From a virus, in the IMG/VR virus record IMGVR_UViG_3300010379_000036, positions 1-29,311 of that record: a DNA stretch of 29,311 nt. One strand, 5' to 3'. The stretch's first letter is position 1. Each line of letters opens with the position of its first letter. The position numbers and the translations under genes were made by a program. Positions 13,953-20,652 of this stretch are shown one piece after another. A model generated the notes under the pieces. It saw only the letters and a list, made by a program, of their open reading frames with translations, had not been told where the DNA came from and did not search any database.

Positions 13953-14098
13953 TCAGGGATCAGGAGTCAGGGATCAGGAGTCAGGGATCAGTGATTCCTG
14001 CCTCCTCACCGGACGCAGGCTAAAAAGGGGTTCGCCAGGAGTGAAGGATCAGGAGACAGGGATCAGTGATTCCTGCCTCCTCACTCCTGGCTCCTGCT
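13951..14098. repeat. Two palindromic heptad elements (4a, 4b)
   Basis: Element 4a (13951-14008) has CAGGGAT CAGGAGT repeated, hinge GATCAGTGATTCC, and a short right arm. Element 4b (14036-14098) has CAGGAGA CAGGGAT, the same hinge ATCAGTGATTCCTGCCTCCT, and a longer right arm. The identical hinge and first right heptads suggest duplication of one copy. Confidence 0.86.
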
Positions 14099-14114
14099 AA
14101 CCGAGGCATTCACC

Positions 14115-14624
14115 TTGACCAACCAACTCCAACATCCCGCCCCGCCGATCAGCCAGGCCGAACTGGACGAAATGCGCGCCCTGATCCCGCCCGGCTTCCA
14201 ATCGCGCTGGCTGGCCGGCCGCTCGATCATGACCCACGAGCTGGCTGTCCATTACGTCGAGGACGTTCCCAGGCTGCTAGCCGAGATCGAGCGCCTGCGC
14301 CGCAGGAGCTTCGGAACCCTAGGGGAATTTCTCCGTGCCGTCCTGATTGCCGGCCAGGGTGGGCCCGTGGATCCCCGCTTGGAAGTCGCCAATGTCCCTC
14401 CTGCAATGGAAGGGGCCATCGACAAGCTGCGCTGGATCAGAGCCGAGGTCGATTCTCTTCTGCGCTGGGTAATACGCGGCGAATGGAGCCAAGATTCGTG
14501 GCGGAACCTGCAGAAGCATGTCACCCAGTTTGGCCAGTATTTCAAGCCGGCTTGCGTTCATGCCTACGGCCAAAGACTCGCCAGCCGGAGGGCCGGTCAT
14601 GCCCAAGACCAAAAGCGCTTTTGA
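14115..14624 (+). CDS. Hypothetical protein with a capsid N-domain-like segment
   Basis: The frame opens at TTG 14115, nine bases after GAGG, and encodes 169 residues; ATG 14172 is the alternative start. Residues 61-89 (LRRRSFGTLGEFLRAVLIAG, then QGGPVDPRL) closely resemble the delta-to-capsid junction of HK97-type capsid proteins, including this element's own capsid (RRRGFTTPREFLNCVMQAGL then RPDRADPRL at 111-139). Before it is LPRLLAEIERL-type helix, after it an amphipathic helical stretch with two Trp (DSLLRWVIRGEWSQDSWRNL). It could be a scaffold-like or decoy protein made from a capsid fragment, or a decayed duplicate. The 3' end overlaps the next gene by 26 bases. Confidence 0.5.
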   Translation: MTNQLQHPAPPISQAELDEMRALIPPGFQSRWLAGRSIMTHELAVHYVEDVPRLLAEIERLRRRSFGTLGEFLRAVLIAGQGGPVDPRLEVANVPPAMEGAIDKLRWIRAEVDSLLRWVIRGEWSQDSWRNLQKHVTQFGQYFKPACVHAYGQRLASRRAGHAQDQKRF

Positions 14625-15027
14625 TCTCCTGGTCGAGCATCTCGAAGCCCTGCCCCAAGTCCACGCCGCCATCTTGGAGCCCTTCGACTGGCCCGCCGTG
14701 CAGCAGCGCCTCGACCAGGCGGGCATCGACTACATCGCCAACCCCGTCCGCCTGCCGCGGCACATCGTTGTTGAAGACGATCTCACCCTGCAGGCCTGGG
14801 TGGTGCTCGCCAGCGCGGACGTCGGCGCCGGCCGCGACCGCAGTCTCTGCGGCCAAGGAGAAACGCCCAGCCCCCGAACCATCCTCGCCAAACGCTTCCA
14901 CGCCCGCGAAAGCGTCGCCAGCCCCGGTTGGCGCAAGATCATGGAAGCCAACCGCGTGCAGGTATCAGGGGTCAGGAATCAGGGATCAGGAATCAGGGCT
15001 CAGGCATCAGCAGTCACTGACTCCTGA
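14599..15027 (+). CDS. Hypothetical protein, 142 residues, C-terminus encoded by a repeat
   Basis: ATG 14599 lies behind CCGGAGGGCC and overlaps the previous gene. Residues 1-120 (MPKTKSAFDLLVEHLEALPQ, DWPAVQQRLDQAGIDYIANP, LPRHIVVEDDLTLQAWVVLA, RTILAKRFHARESVASPGWR) look like a compact helical then strand domain with good codon bias. From about residue 121 the frame runs straight through a CAGGNNN element, giving VSGVRNQGSGIRAQ and a terminal AVTDS. That tail is clearly repeat-derived; the ancestral stop was probably lost when the repeat inserted. No family is recognised. Position between head protease and capsid suggests a head-associated role. Confidence 0.55.
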   Translation: MPKTKSAFDLLVEHLEALPQVHAAILEPFDWPAVQQRLDQAGIDYIANPVRLPRHIVVEDDLTLQAWVVLASADVGAGRDRSLCGQGETPSPRTILAKRFHARESVASPGWRKIMEANRVQVSGVRNQGSGIRAQASAVTDS

Positions 15028-15049
15028 CCCCTGCCTCCTGGCTGCTGGA
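14959..15049. repeat. Palindromic heptad element 5 (overlaps a coding 3' end)
   Basis: Left heptads (ATCAGGG GTCAGGA ATCAGGG ATCAGGA ATCAGGG CTCAGGC) are translated as part of the gene starting at 14599. The hinge is CAGTCACTGAC, and the right arm CTCCTGA CCCCTGC CTCCTGG ends at about 15049. From 15050 to 15112 a G-rich tract with GGGGATAGGGGCG and T6 follows; no gene is seen. Confidence 0.85.
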
Positions 15050-15112
15050 TTGCCGACAGCGCCGACGGCGAGGCAGTAGGGGCGAGGGAAGAGGGGATAG
15101 GGGCGTTTTTTA

Positions 15113-15325
15113 CGCCGTAGGCGTTACACATCACAGCCCAGGGTCGCGGTACTCCGCGCACCCTGGGAAAAGCCGCCTTCAACGTGTTCTACCCCGAAGG
15201 GGTTGCACAGCGCGACAGTCGAATGTGGAACCCTTGCAGGGTTCTCCCAGCGGGCGCGGGCCGTTTCCCAGGGTGCGCGGCGTACCGCGACCGTGGGCAT
15301 GTTGTGTAACCGCTTCGGGGTAATT
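15113..15325. repeat. Composite cluster of planctomycete-type palindromic repeats
   Basis: CCCAGGGTCGCGG...CCGCGCACCCTGGG (15137-15167) has an inverted partner at 15267-15298 (CCCAGGGTGCGCGGC...CCGTGGGC). ACCCCGAAGGGGTT (15191-15204) has an imperfect inverted partner at 15308-15324 (AACCGCTTCGGGGTAAT). Between them GAACCC-TTGCA-GGGTTC (15228-15244) is another hairpin. The order of these blocks suggests serial insertion of repeats. No gene is present. Confidence 0.8.
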
Positions 15326-15545
15326 CGCGCTTCCTGCGCCGGCGCTTTTGACTCGCCGCTCCCGGCTACACTCAAACCGACGTTCGAGCCTTCAGCTCGC
15401 GCGACACAGTAGACCTCCCCGACGTGCCTTTAGCTGCCGGCGTGGCTACTCGGTCCAGTTTTGCAACTGGCCGATGGCAAGCCCAGCGCTCGGCGCGGGT
15501 CTCCCGACCCCGTCACTCCTGTCCATCGGCCGCGGAGACGAGCCG
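15326..15545. other. Non-coding leader before the capsid gene
   Basis: No gene is supported, although one frame stays open upstream of the capsid start. The stretch includes TTCGAGCCTTCAGCTCGCGC and CCAGTTTTGCAACTGG (a CCAGTT/AACTGG stem near 15451-15466), which could form small hairpins. A GGAG at 15533-15536 precedes ATG 15546. Confidence 0.4.
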
Positions 15546-16919
15546 ATGGAAGTCCTCGACAAACTCTATACCCGCCTCGAAGAGACCGACGCCACGATCG
15601 ACAAGCTCCTGGCCAACGAGAACCTGTCGGCCGACCAGCTCGCCGAGCACGACAAGCTGCAAACCAGCCGCAAGGCGATCCTGGCGGCCATCGACCGCGA
15701 AAACGACAAGATCAGCCGCCAGGAGGAGCGCCAGCGCCTCAAGGCCTCGCTGGATACCAACCGCCGCCGCATCGCCGAGGCCGACCGCACCCCCAATCCT
15801 CGTCGGATCGATCCGGACACTCCCGCCGGCACGCAGCTCAGTGTCCCCGCCACGCCCATCGATCACGAAGCCGAGCGACGCCGCGGCTTCACAACGCCGC
15901 GCGAATTCCTCAATTGCGTCATGCAAGCCGGTCTCCGGCCCGACCGTGCCGATCCGCGCCTGAGGCCCTTGCTAACGGTCGGCAGCGATGAAGCTTCTGG
16001 CACGAGCGATGCTTACGGCTCGTTCCTGATCCCGATGGGATTTAGCCCGGATTTTCTGGCCTTGACGCCGGAAGACGATCCCATGGCGTCGATGATCACG
16101 CGCGTGCCCATGACCACGCCTTCCGTGACCATCCCCGCACGTACCGACAAGAACCACACGACCAGCGTCGCCGGCGGTCTGACTGTCACGCGTCGCCCGG
16201 AAACCGTCGTCGGCACGGCCAGCCGCGGCCAACTCGAGCAGCTCGTACTCGCAGCGCACACTCTGTTCGGCCTCGCTTATGCGACGGAGGAGCTGCTCGT
16301 CGACAGCCCGTTGACTTTCATCGCCATTCTGGAGCGTGGCTTCAAGGAGCAGTTCCAATACGCGCTCATCAAGGAACGGTTGACCGGCAGCGGTGCCGGC
16401 GAGTTCGAGGGGGTGCTCAACGCCGGCAATCCCTACCTGGTTTCCGTGCCGGTCGAGAACGGCCAGGCCACGAAAACGATCACGCTCGCGAACATCTTGT
16501 TGATGATGTCGCGTTGCTGGGGCTACGGCCGTGCCCTCTGGATCGCCAACCACGACACCATTCCGCAGCTCGGCATTCTCAATCAAGCGGTAGGCGTGGC
16601 CGGCACCGGCATGATCTGGGAAACCAACGTCGAAGGGCCGATTCCCAACCGCCTTCTGGGCCGGCCGCTCATGTTCTCCGAATATGCCAGCACCCTCGGC
16701 ACCGCCGGCGATCTGCTCCTGGGCACATGGTCGGAATACTTGGAGGGCACCTATGCTCCTCTGGAAAGCGCGGAAAGCGTTCACGTTCGCTTTGTGAACC
16801 ATGAGAGAGCTTTTAAGTTCTGGATTCGCAATTGTGCGAGATGTTGGTGGCGCAGCCCGTTGACACCTGTCAACAGCACAGCCACGCTATCGCCCTTCGT
16901 GGTGTTGACGGGCCGTTAA
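15546..16919 (+). CDS. HK97-fold major capsid protein
   Basis: The 457-residue protein has an N-terminal coiled-coil delta (scaffolding) domain at about 1-80 (MEVLDKLYTRLEETDATIDK, DKLQTSRKAILAAIDRENDK), then a Pro-rich linker (80-110). This is where the preceding S49 protease would be expected to cut. The HK97 fold follows: RGFTTPREFLNCVMQAGL, YGSFLIPMGFSPDFLALTPE, MTTPSVTIPARTDKNHTT, LFGLAYATEELLVDSPLTFI (E-loop/spine region), GEFEGVLNAGNPYL, LGRPLMFSEYASTLGTAGDL, and a C-terminal strand TPVNSTATLSPFVVL. The order matches Phage_capsid family proteins. ATG 15546 follows GGAG and begins the coiled coil; the upstream extension is non-coding. The gene is intact, so coat function is likely conserved. 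Confidence 0.94.
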   Translation: MEVLDKLYTRLEETDATIDKLLANENLSADQLAEHDKLQTSRKAILAAIDRENDKISRQEERQRLKASLDTNRRRIAEADRTPNPRRIDPDTPAGTQLSVPATPIDHEAERRRGFTTPREFLNCVMQAGLRPDRADPRLRPLLTVGSDEASGTSDAYGSFLIPMGFSPDFLALTPEDDPMASMITRVPMTTPSVTIPARTDKNHTTSVAGGLTVTRRPETVVGTASRGQLEQLVLAAHTLFGLAYATEELLVDSPLTFIAILERGFKEQFQYALIKERLTGSGAGEFEGVLNAGNPYLVSVPVENGQATKTITLANILLMMSRCWGYGRALWIANHDTIPQLGILNQAVGVAGTGMIWETNVEGPIPNRLLGRPLMFSEYASTLGTAGDLLLGTWSEYLEGTYAPLESAESVHVRFVNHERAFKFWIRNCARCWWRSPLTPVNSTATLSPFVVLTGR

Positions 16920-16925
16920 GCGAAT

Positions 16926-17013
16926 TAGGAATCAGGAGTCAGGAATCAGGAGTCAGGAATCAATGCTGCCTGCTGACCCCTAGCCCCTGACGCCTGACCC
17001 CTGACACCTGACT
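16926..17013. repeat. Palindromic heptad element 6
   Basis: Left arm AGGAATC AGGAGTC repeated five times, hinge GAATCAATGCTGCC, right arm with CCCCTGA CGCCTGA CCCCTGA CACCTGA. The element occupies the gap between capsid stop and the next gene. Confidence 0.87.
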
Positions 17014-17029
17014 TTTACTTGGAGCAAGC

Positions 17030-17503
17030 ATGGCCAGCCAATTCCTCGCCCAGCATGTCGGCTCGCGGAACTTCATCGAGAGCATCGTGCACAGTCCGGG
17101 CGCCGCGACGGCCACGGTGCTCACGCCCAACAGCACGCCCACGCCCCAGTGGCGGAGCATGGAAAACTATGAGTATTTCCTGGTCTGCGTGGCCAACGCC
17201 GTGCTCACCGGCACCGGCCTCACGCTCCTGGAAATCGTCGCCGCCACCGACAGCCTCGGCACCAATATTCAACAAATCGTGACCACGGGTGCCCTGACGG
17301 GCTCCCTGGTCGACAACGGCGCCTCGATCGAAATCGAAGCCGGCCAGCTCGAAGAGGTCCGCGCCGCCGCCGGGCTGACGCTGCCTCTCCTGTGGGTCGC
17401 CGCGCGCATCACGATGAACAACAGCGCCGATATCATGGCCGCGACCTACGTGCGCAGCGGCGCCAAGCGGCCGTTCCTGAACCTGACGCCCTTGACCTTC
17501 TAG
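17030..17503 (+). CDS. Probable virion protein downstream of capsid, 157 residues
   Basis: ATG 17030 follows TTGGAG by about eight bases. The protein starts MASQFLAQHVGSRNFIESIV and is rich in small and Thr residues (AATATVLTPNSTPTP, TGTGLTLLEIVAATDS), with a final ARITMNNSADIMAATYVRSG. The low-charge, strand-prone composition resembles head decoration or stabilisation proteins, which usually follow the capsid gene. I cannot assign a named family. The frame is intact and bounded on both sides by heptad elements. Alternative reading: a small structural adaptor. No membrane segment or signal peptide is visible. Confidence 0.6.
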   Translation: MASQFLAQHVGSRNFIESIVHSPGAATATVLTPNSTPTPQWRSMENYEYFLVCVANAVLTGTGLTLLEIVAATDSLGTNIQQIVTTGALTGSLVDNGASIEIEAGQLEEVRAAAGLTLPLLWVAARITMNNSADIMAATYVRSGAKRPFLNLTPLTF

Positions 17504-17553
17504 GAGTCAGGAATCAGGAGCCAGGAATCAATGTGCCTGACCCCTGCCTCCTG
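17504..17553. repeat. Palindromic heptad element 7 (short)
   Basis: Three left heptads (AGGAGTC AGGAATC AGGAGCC AGGAATC), hinge AATGTGC and right CTGACCC CTGCCTC CTGAGG. The right end merges with GAGGAG, the ribosome site of the next gene. Confidence 0.83.
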
Positions 17554-17563
17554 AGGAGTAGTG

Positions 17564-17740
17564 ATGGCCGAACCCAAGAAACCCGAAGCCACGGCCGAGC
17601 GCATCGAAAGCCTGGCCAGGGAGATCTACTGCGCCCTGGTCGTGTCTTCGCACACCGCCCACAAGACGTTGGAGAGCCTGGCGGAGGATGCCTGGATCAA
17701 GGCCCGCGCCTTCTACAGCGGCAAGCGGGCTGAAAGTTAA
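17564..17740 (+). CDS. Small helical protein, 58 residues
   Basis: ATG 17564 follows TGAGGAGTAGTG; a GTG at 17561 is an alternative. The product MAEPKKPEATAERIESLARE then IYCALVVSSHTAHKTLESLA and EDAWIKARAFYSGKRAES is almost wholly helical and charged at both ends, 58 residues long, ending at TAA 17738-17740. It lies between a probable head protein and a beta-helix protein, and both flanks are heptad elements, so it is an isolated cistron. Similar short helical proteins occur in phage head modules, but no family is recognised. Confidence 0.6.
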   Translation: MAEPKKPEATAERIESLAREIYCALVVSSHTAHKTLESLAEDAWIKARAFYSGKRAES

Positions 17741-17843
17741 AGGAGTCAGGAATCAGGAGTCAAGAATCAATGCTGGCTGCTGACCCCTGAATCCTGACCC
17801 CTGACTCCTGCTTCCTGACCCCTGCCTCCTGACTCCTGTTCCT
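17741..17843. repeat. Palindromic heptad element 8
   Basis: The left arm AGGAGTC AGGAATC AGGAGTC AAGAATC ends at the hinge AATGCTGGCTG. The right arm is longer (about nine heptads: CCCCTGA ATCCTGA CCCCTGA CTCCTGC TTCCTGA CCCCTGC CTCCTGA CTCCTGT), so the arms are unequal. Confidence 0.87.
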
Positions 17844-17857
17844 AAGGACCCGACCCC

Positions 17858-18760
17858 ATGCCAAAAACCCATTTTTCTCCCGTCGGCGGCAACAAATGGA
17901 ACGCCCTCGCCTCCTTCTACGACGAGCTGCGCGCCCACGGCAATGTCTACTGGGTCAACAGCGTCACCGGCAACAACACCACCGCCACGGGCCTCTCGCC
18001 CGAAGATCCGTTCGCCTCGATCGCCTACGCCATCGGCAAGTGCGTGGCCAACAACAACGACCTCATCCTGGTGATGGCCGGCCACGTCGAAACCGTCATC
18101 GCCGCCGGCACGGTCAACGTCAACGTCGCCGGCGTCACGATTCGCGGCATCGGCACGGGCCGCCAGCGCGGCACGGTCAATTACACCACCGCCGCCGCCG
18201 CCTCGTTCAACATCACCGCCGCCGGCGTCACGGTGCAAAATCTGACCTTCACGGGCATGGGCGTGGCCGCGGTCACCTCGATGGTCAACGTCAGTGCCGC
18301 GGACTGCTCGATTTTGGGCTGCGAGTTCGAGCATGCCAACGCCACGAACCAGGCGGGCATCGTCATCAGCAGCACAGCCGCAGCCAATCGCCTGATCATC
18401 GATTCCTGCTCGTTCCACGGCTCCAACAACGCCGGCACGACCAGTGCGCTCAGCATCGTCGGCGGCGACGCAGCGCGCGTGAGCAACTGCCGTTTCTCGG
18501 GGGCTTATCACGTCTCGGCCGGCGTGATCCTCAACCAGACCACGGCGTGCACGAATATCGCGATCGTCAACAATTACATCCAGAACCTGACCGCCTCGAA
18601 CACGAAGTCGGTGGTGCTGGTGGCCGCGAGCACGGGCCAGATCAGCGACAACAACTGCCAGATCCTTTCCGGCACGGCGCCCTTCACGGCTGCCGCGGGT
18701 AGCTGGGTGGGATGTAACTATTACGCCGCGACAATCGCAACGGCCGGAACGCTGATTTAG
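17858..18760 (+). CDS. Parallel beta-helix (pectate-lyase-like) virion-associated protein
   Basis: The 300-residue protein starts at ATG 17858 after AAGGA. Residues 25-60 contain GNVYWVNSVTGNNTTATGLS then PEDPFASIAYAIGKC, the usual entry to right-handed beta-helix proteins. From 70 onward short strands repeat every 20-25 residues with turns: VNVNVAGVTIRGIGTG, FNITAAGVTVQNLTFTGMG, CSILGCEFEHANATN, RLIIDSCSFHGSNNAG, ARVSNCRFSGAY, IAIVNNYIQNLTASN, GQISDNNCQIL. Beta-helices are common in tailspikes, but this gene lies in the head block between capsid and connector. A capsid-surface fibre or decoration is therefore as likely as a receptor-binding spike. No catalytic residues can be assigned. Confidence 0.75.
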   Translation: MPKTHFSPVGGNKWNALASFYDELRAHGNVYWVNSVTGNNTTATGLSPEDPFASIAYAIGKCVANNNDLILVMAGHVETVIAAGTVNVNVAGVTIRGIGTGRQRGTVNYTTAAAASFNITAAGVTVQNLTFTGMGVAAVTSMVNVSAADCSILGCEFEHANATNQAGIVISSTAAANRLIIDSCSFHGSNNAGTTSALSIVGGDAARVSNCRFSGAYHVSAGVILNQTTACTNIAIVNNYIQNLTASNTKSVVLVAASTGQISDNNCQILSGTAPFTAAAGSWVGCNYYAATIATAGTLI

Positions 18761-18843
18761 TCAGGGAACAGGAGTCAGGAGACAGGAATCAGGAGGCACT
18801 GATCCCTGACCCCTGACTCCTGACTCCTGATCCCTGTCCCCTG
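18761..18843. repeat. Palindromic heptad element 9
   Basis: Left arm CAGGGAA CAGGAGT CAGGAGA CAGGAAT CAGGAGG, hinge CACTGAT, right arm CCCTGAC CCCTGAC TCCTGAC TCCTGAT CCCTGTC CC. It starts one base after the TAG stop, and its right end touches the GGAGAA ribosome site of the next gene. Confidence 0.88.
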
Positions 18844-18850
18844 GAGAATT

Positions 18851-19279
18851 ATGGCCTCCTCCGGAACACTCACTGGCGCCGTGCAAAGCCTGGGCAAAGG
18901 CCCGTTCCGGCCGATGACCAAGATCACGCTCGCCTGGATCTCGACCGCCGGCGGCGCCGTCAACCAGCTCGCCGTCGACGGCAACGGCAACGCCATTTAT
19001 GTCTCGGGCGAGCTGCTCCGGGTCGTGTTCGTCCCGGGCACGCCGACGCCCACAACCGGCTACGGCGTGCAGCTTACCGATCAAAACGGCATGGACGTCC
19101 TGGCGGGCCAGGGCGCCAGCATCAGCAGCGGTGCCCCCAGCCATATTTGCCCCGGCGTGAAAGTTTACGACGGCACCACGGCCAGCGAACGCCCGATCGC
19201 GATCGACGATCAACTCACCCTCGTGGTGAGCGCCGCCGGCGCCTCGAACCAAGGCTCCGTGGTCCTGTATCTGCGCTGA
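18851..19279 (+). CDS. Probable virion protein, 142 residues
   Basis: ATG 18851 follows CTGGAGAATT. The product MASSGTLTGAVQSLGKGPFR then KITLAWISTAGGAVNQLAVD, ELLRVVFVPGTPTPTTGYGV, DVLAGQGASISSGAPSHI and DDQLTLVVSAAGASNQGSVV is rich in Gly, Thr, Ser and Val with regular strand-length hydrophobic runs. This pattern fits an all-beta phage structural protein (decoration or tail-associated), and it lies immediately before the head-tail connector. No Pfam-like signature is recognised. The stop TGA lies within a perfect palindrome (CTGCGC-TGA-GCGCAG). Confidence 0.6.
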   Translation: MASSGTLTGAVQSLGKGPFRPMTKITLAWISTAGGAVNQLAVDGNGNAIYVSGELLRVVFVPGTPTPTTGYGVQLTDQNGMDVLAGQGASISSGAPSHICPGVKVYDGTTASERPIAIDDQLTLVVSAAGASNQGSVVLYLR

Positions 19280-19346
19280 GCGCAGCCCGAGACTCCGAAA
19301 TCGGCCTGGATTCGCAGGGGGGATCCGGGCTGAAATCGGAGCCTCG
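19271..19346. other. Hairpins around and after a stop codon
   Basis: CTGCGC-TGA-GCGCAG (19271-19285) is a six-pair stem with the stop codon as loop. Just beyond, CGAGACTCCGA (19288-19298) pairs with TCGGAGCCTCG (19336-19346) with one mismatch. There is no T-run, so these are more likely RNA 3'-end stabilisers or repeat remnants than intrinsic terminators. Confidence 0.5.
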
Positions 19347-19359
19347 AGTTGGGCTCGGC

Positions 19360-19443
19360 AGCAGGAATCAGGAGGCAGGAGACAGGAGACAGGAGTCAGG
19401 AGGCAGCAATCACTGTCTCCTGATCCCTGCCCCCTGATTCCTG
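19360..19443. repeat. Palindromic heptad element 10
   Basis: Left arm CAGGAAT CAGGAGG CAGGAGA CAGGAGA CAGGAGT CAGGAGG, hinge CAGCAATCACTG, right arm TCTCCTG ATCCCTG CCCCCTG ATTCCTG. It ends seven bases before the next start codon, leaving no room for a separate ribosome site. Confidence 0.88.
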
Positions 19444-19449
19444 AATGCA

Positions 19450-20109
19450 ATGTGGGGCAACGGCTTAACGCCATACATGGAGCCCAAGCAGCCGCGGTTT
19501 CGGCCGACGATGCTCGGTCCGCTGTCCATCATCACGCCGCCAGCGGACGGGCCCTACCTTGATATCGAGCTCACCAAGAAACATTGCCGCATCGAGGATG
19601 ACTACGACAACGACCTGGTCGAAGAATATATTCGCGTGGCCGCCAAGTGGTGCGAGCAGCAGATCCCCGGCCACCGCCAGCTCCTGCAAGCGACTTACCA
19701 GGTGCCCGTCGAAGCCTGGATCGATAGCCGCCGCCTGATGCTGCCCCGGCCGCCCCTGCAGCAGGTCAATCAAATCCAGTATTACGATTACAACGGCACG
19801 CTACAGGTCCTGGCCACGAGCTATTACCTGGTCGGCACGCCCTGGCGCGGAGCGGGCTTTATCCAGCGCGCCCCATTCCAGATCTGGCCGCCCTTCGAGC
19901 CCGATCGTCAGTACCCGATCCTCGTGACGTTCACCTGCGGCTACGTAACCGGCGTCGGCTGCGAGCCTTACCAAATCCCGGAAACGATCCGCCAGGCCAT
20001 GCGCCTGCACGTGCGCTGGCAGCACGCCAACCGCGGCGAAATCGAGACCCCCATGCCCAAAGCCATCCAGGACCACCTCGACCTCGAGGATTGGGGATCG
20101 TATGCCTAG
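19450..20109 (+). CDS. Head-tail connector protein (HK97 gp6-like)
   Basis: The frame spans 219 residues from ATG 19450 (ATG 19486 and 19510 are alternatives; none has a clear ribosome site). The core reads LTKKHCRIEDDYDNDLVEEY then IRVAAKWCEQQIPGHRQLLQ, the helical signature of gp6-like connectors (L-x-x-H-x-R-x-x-x-x-x-D-x-x-x-x-x-x-x-I-x-A-A). Strand-rich VEAWIDSRRLMLPRPPLQQV and QIQYYDYNGTLQVL follow, then VTFTCGYVTGVGCEPYQIPE and ETIRQAMRLHVRWQHANRGE, as in the family. Such proteins form the dodecameric or tridecameric ring under the portal. The order (connector, closure, gp10-like, DUF3168, tube) that follows is canonical. Confidence 0.85.
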   Translation: MWGNGLTPYMEPKQPRFRPTMLGPLSIITPPADGPYLDIELTKKHCRIEDDYDNDLVEEYIRVAAKWCEQQIPGHRQLLQATYQVPVEAWIDSRRLMLPRPPLQQVNQIQYYDYNGTLQVLATSYYLVGTPWRGAGFIQRAPFQIWPPFEPDRQYPILVTFTCGYVTGVGCEPYQIPETIRQAMRLHVRWQHANRGEIETPMPKAIQDHLDLEDWGSYA

Positions 20110-20112
20110 TCG

Positions 20113-20185
20113 CGTTTAACCGCCGGCCCTCAGGGCCGCGCGAACTTATAGCCCAGGTTGACGCGCGGGCCTGAGGCCCTGCGGC
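20113..20185. repeat. GTTTAACCGC...GGGCCGCGCG repeat, copy 1 plus inverted partial copy
   Basis: CGTTTAACCGCCGGCCCTCA then GGGCCGCGCG occupies 20113-20142, containing the GGCCCTCAGGGCC palindrome. At 20160-20185 a partial inverse (GCGCGGGCCTGAGGCCCTGC) follows, so the two halves can pair with each other. Together they fill the whole gap before the head closure gene. Confidence 0.85.
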
Positions 20186-20190
20186 AAAAC

Positions 20191-20571
20191 ATGGCAAATC
20201 GCGAAGCCGAGATCCTGGAAGCCGGCCGCCTCGACCGTAAGGTCTGGCTGCAGAAAGACGTGGGCACCGCCAAGGACAGCTCGAACAAGCGCATCCCCAA
20301 CTGGCAAAACGTCGGCACCCTGCCCCGCTCGGTCGCGATCGACGAGAAGGGCGGCAAGAAGCTCTTCTTCGCCCAACAAGTCCAGGGCGACTGGACGCAC
20401 GTGCTCACCCTGCGCTACTACCCCGCCCTGACCACGGCCAACCGCTGGCTCTACAAGGATCCCAATCAGGCCAACCGCATTTTCCAGATCGTCGCCGTGG
20501 TCGATGTCAACGAGGCGCATGTGAAGCACCTGTGCTTTTGCAAAGAAACGGGCGCCACGGTGGCCACCTGA
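20191..20571 (+). CDS. Head-tail adaptor / head closure protein
   Basis: ATG 20191 begins MANREAEILEAGRLDRKVWL. The upstream in-frame ATG at 20158 was rejected because the extra codons come from the repeat. The 126-residue protein reads AGRLDRKVWLQKDVGT, then PNWQNVGTLPRSVAIDEKGG, AQQVQGDWTHVLTLRYYPAL and NRIFQIVAVVDVNEAHVKHL. The motif order (R-I-x-L-Q, W-x-x-V-x-x-x-x-A-x-I, T-H-x-x-x-x-R-Y, R-x-F-x-I-x-x-V-x-D-x-x-E) is that of SPP1 gp16/HK97 gp7-type stopper proteins, which close the connector after packaging and dock the tail. It is intact and of normal length. Confidence 0.85.
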   Translation: MANREAEILEAGRLDRKVWLQKDVGTAKDSSNKRIPNWQNVGTLPRSVAIDEKGGKKLFFAQQVQGDWTHVLTLRYYPALTTANRWLYKDPNQANRIFQIVAVVDVNEAHVKHLCFCKETGATVAT

Positions 20572-20607
20572 GGGATGAGGGAACAGGGGCTAGGGGATAG
20601 GGCCGAG

Positions 20608-20637
20608 CGTTTAACCGCAGGCCCTCAGGGCCGCGCG
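20608..20637. repeat. GTTTAACCGC...GGGCCGCGCG repeat, copy 2
   Basis: This copy matches the consensus of the family (CGTTTAACCGCAGGCCCTCA then GGGCCGCGCG) exactly and ends 15 bases before ATG 20653. It is preceded at 20572-20602 by G-rich GGGAACAGGGG and GGGGATAGGG, a half element of the heptad type. Confidence 0.88.
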
Positions 20638-20652
20638 CAACCGAAAGCAACC

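Noticed and set aside
14066-15079. 337-codon plus-strand frame across two small genes upstream of capsid
   Set aside because: Ser/Pro/Arg-rich shadow in the third frame; it starts in and ends after heptad elements.
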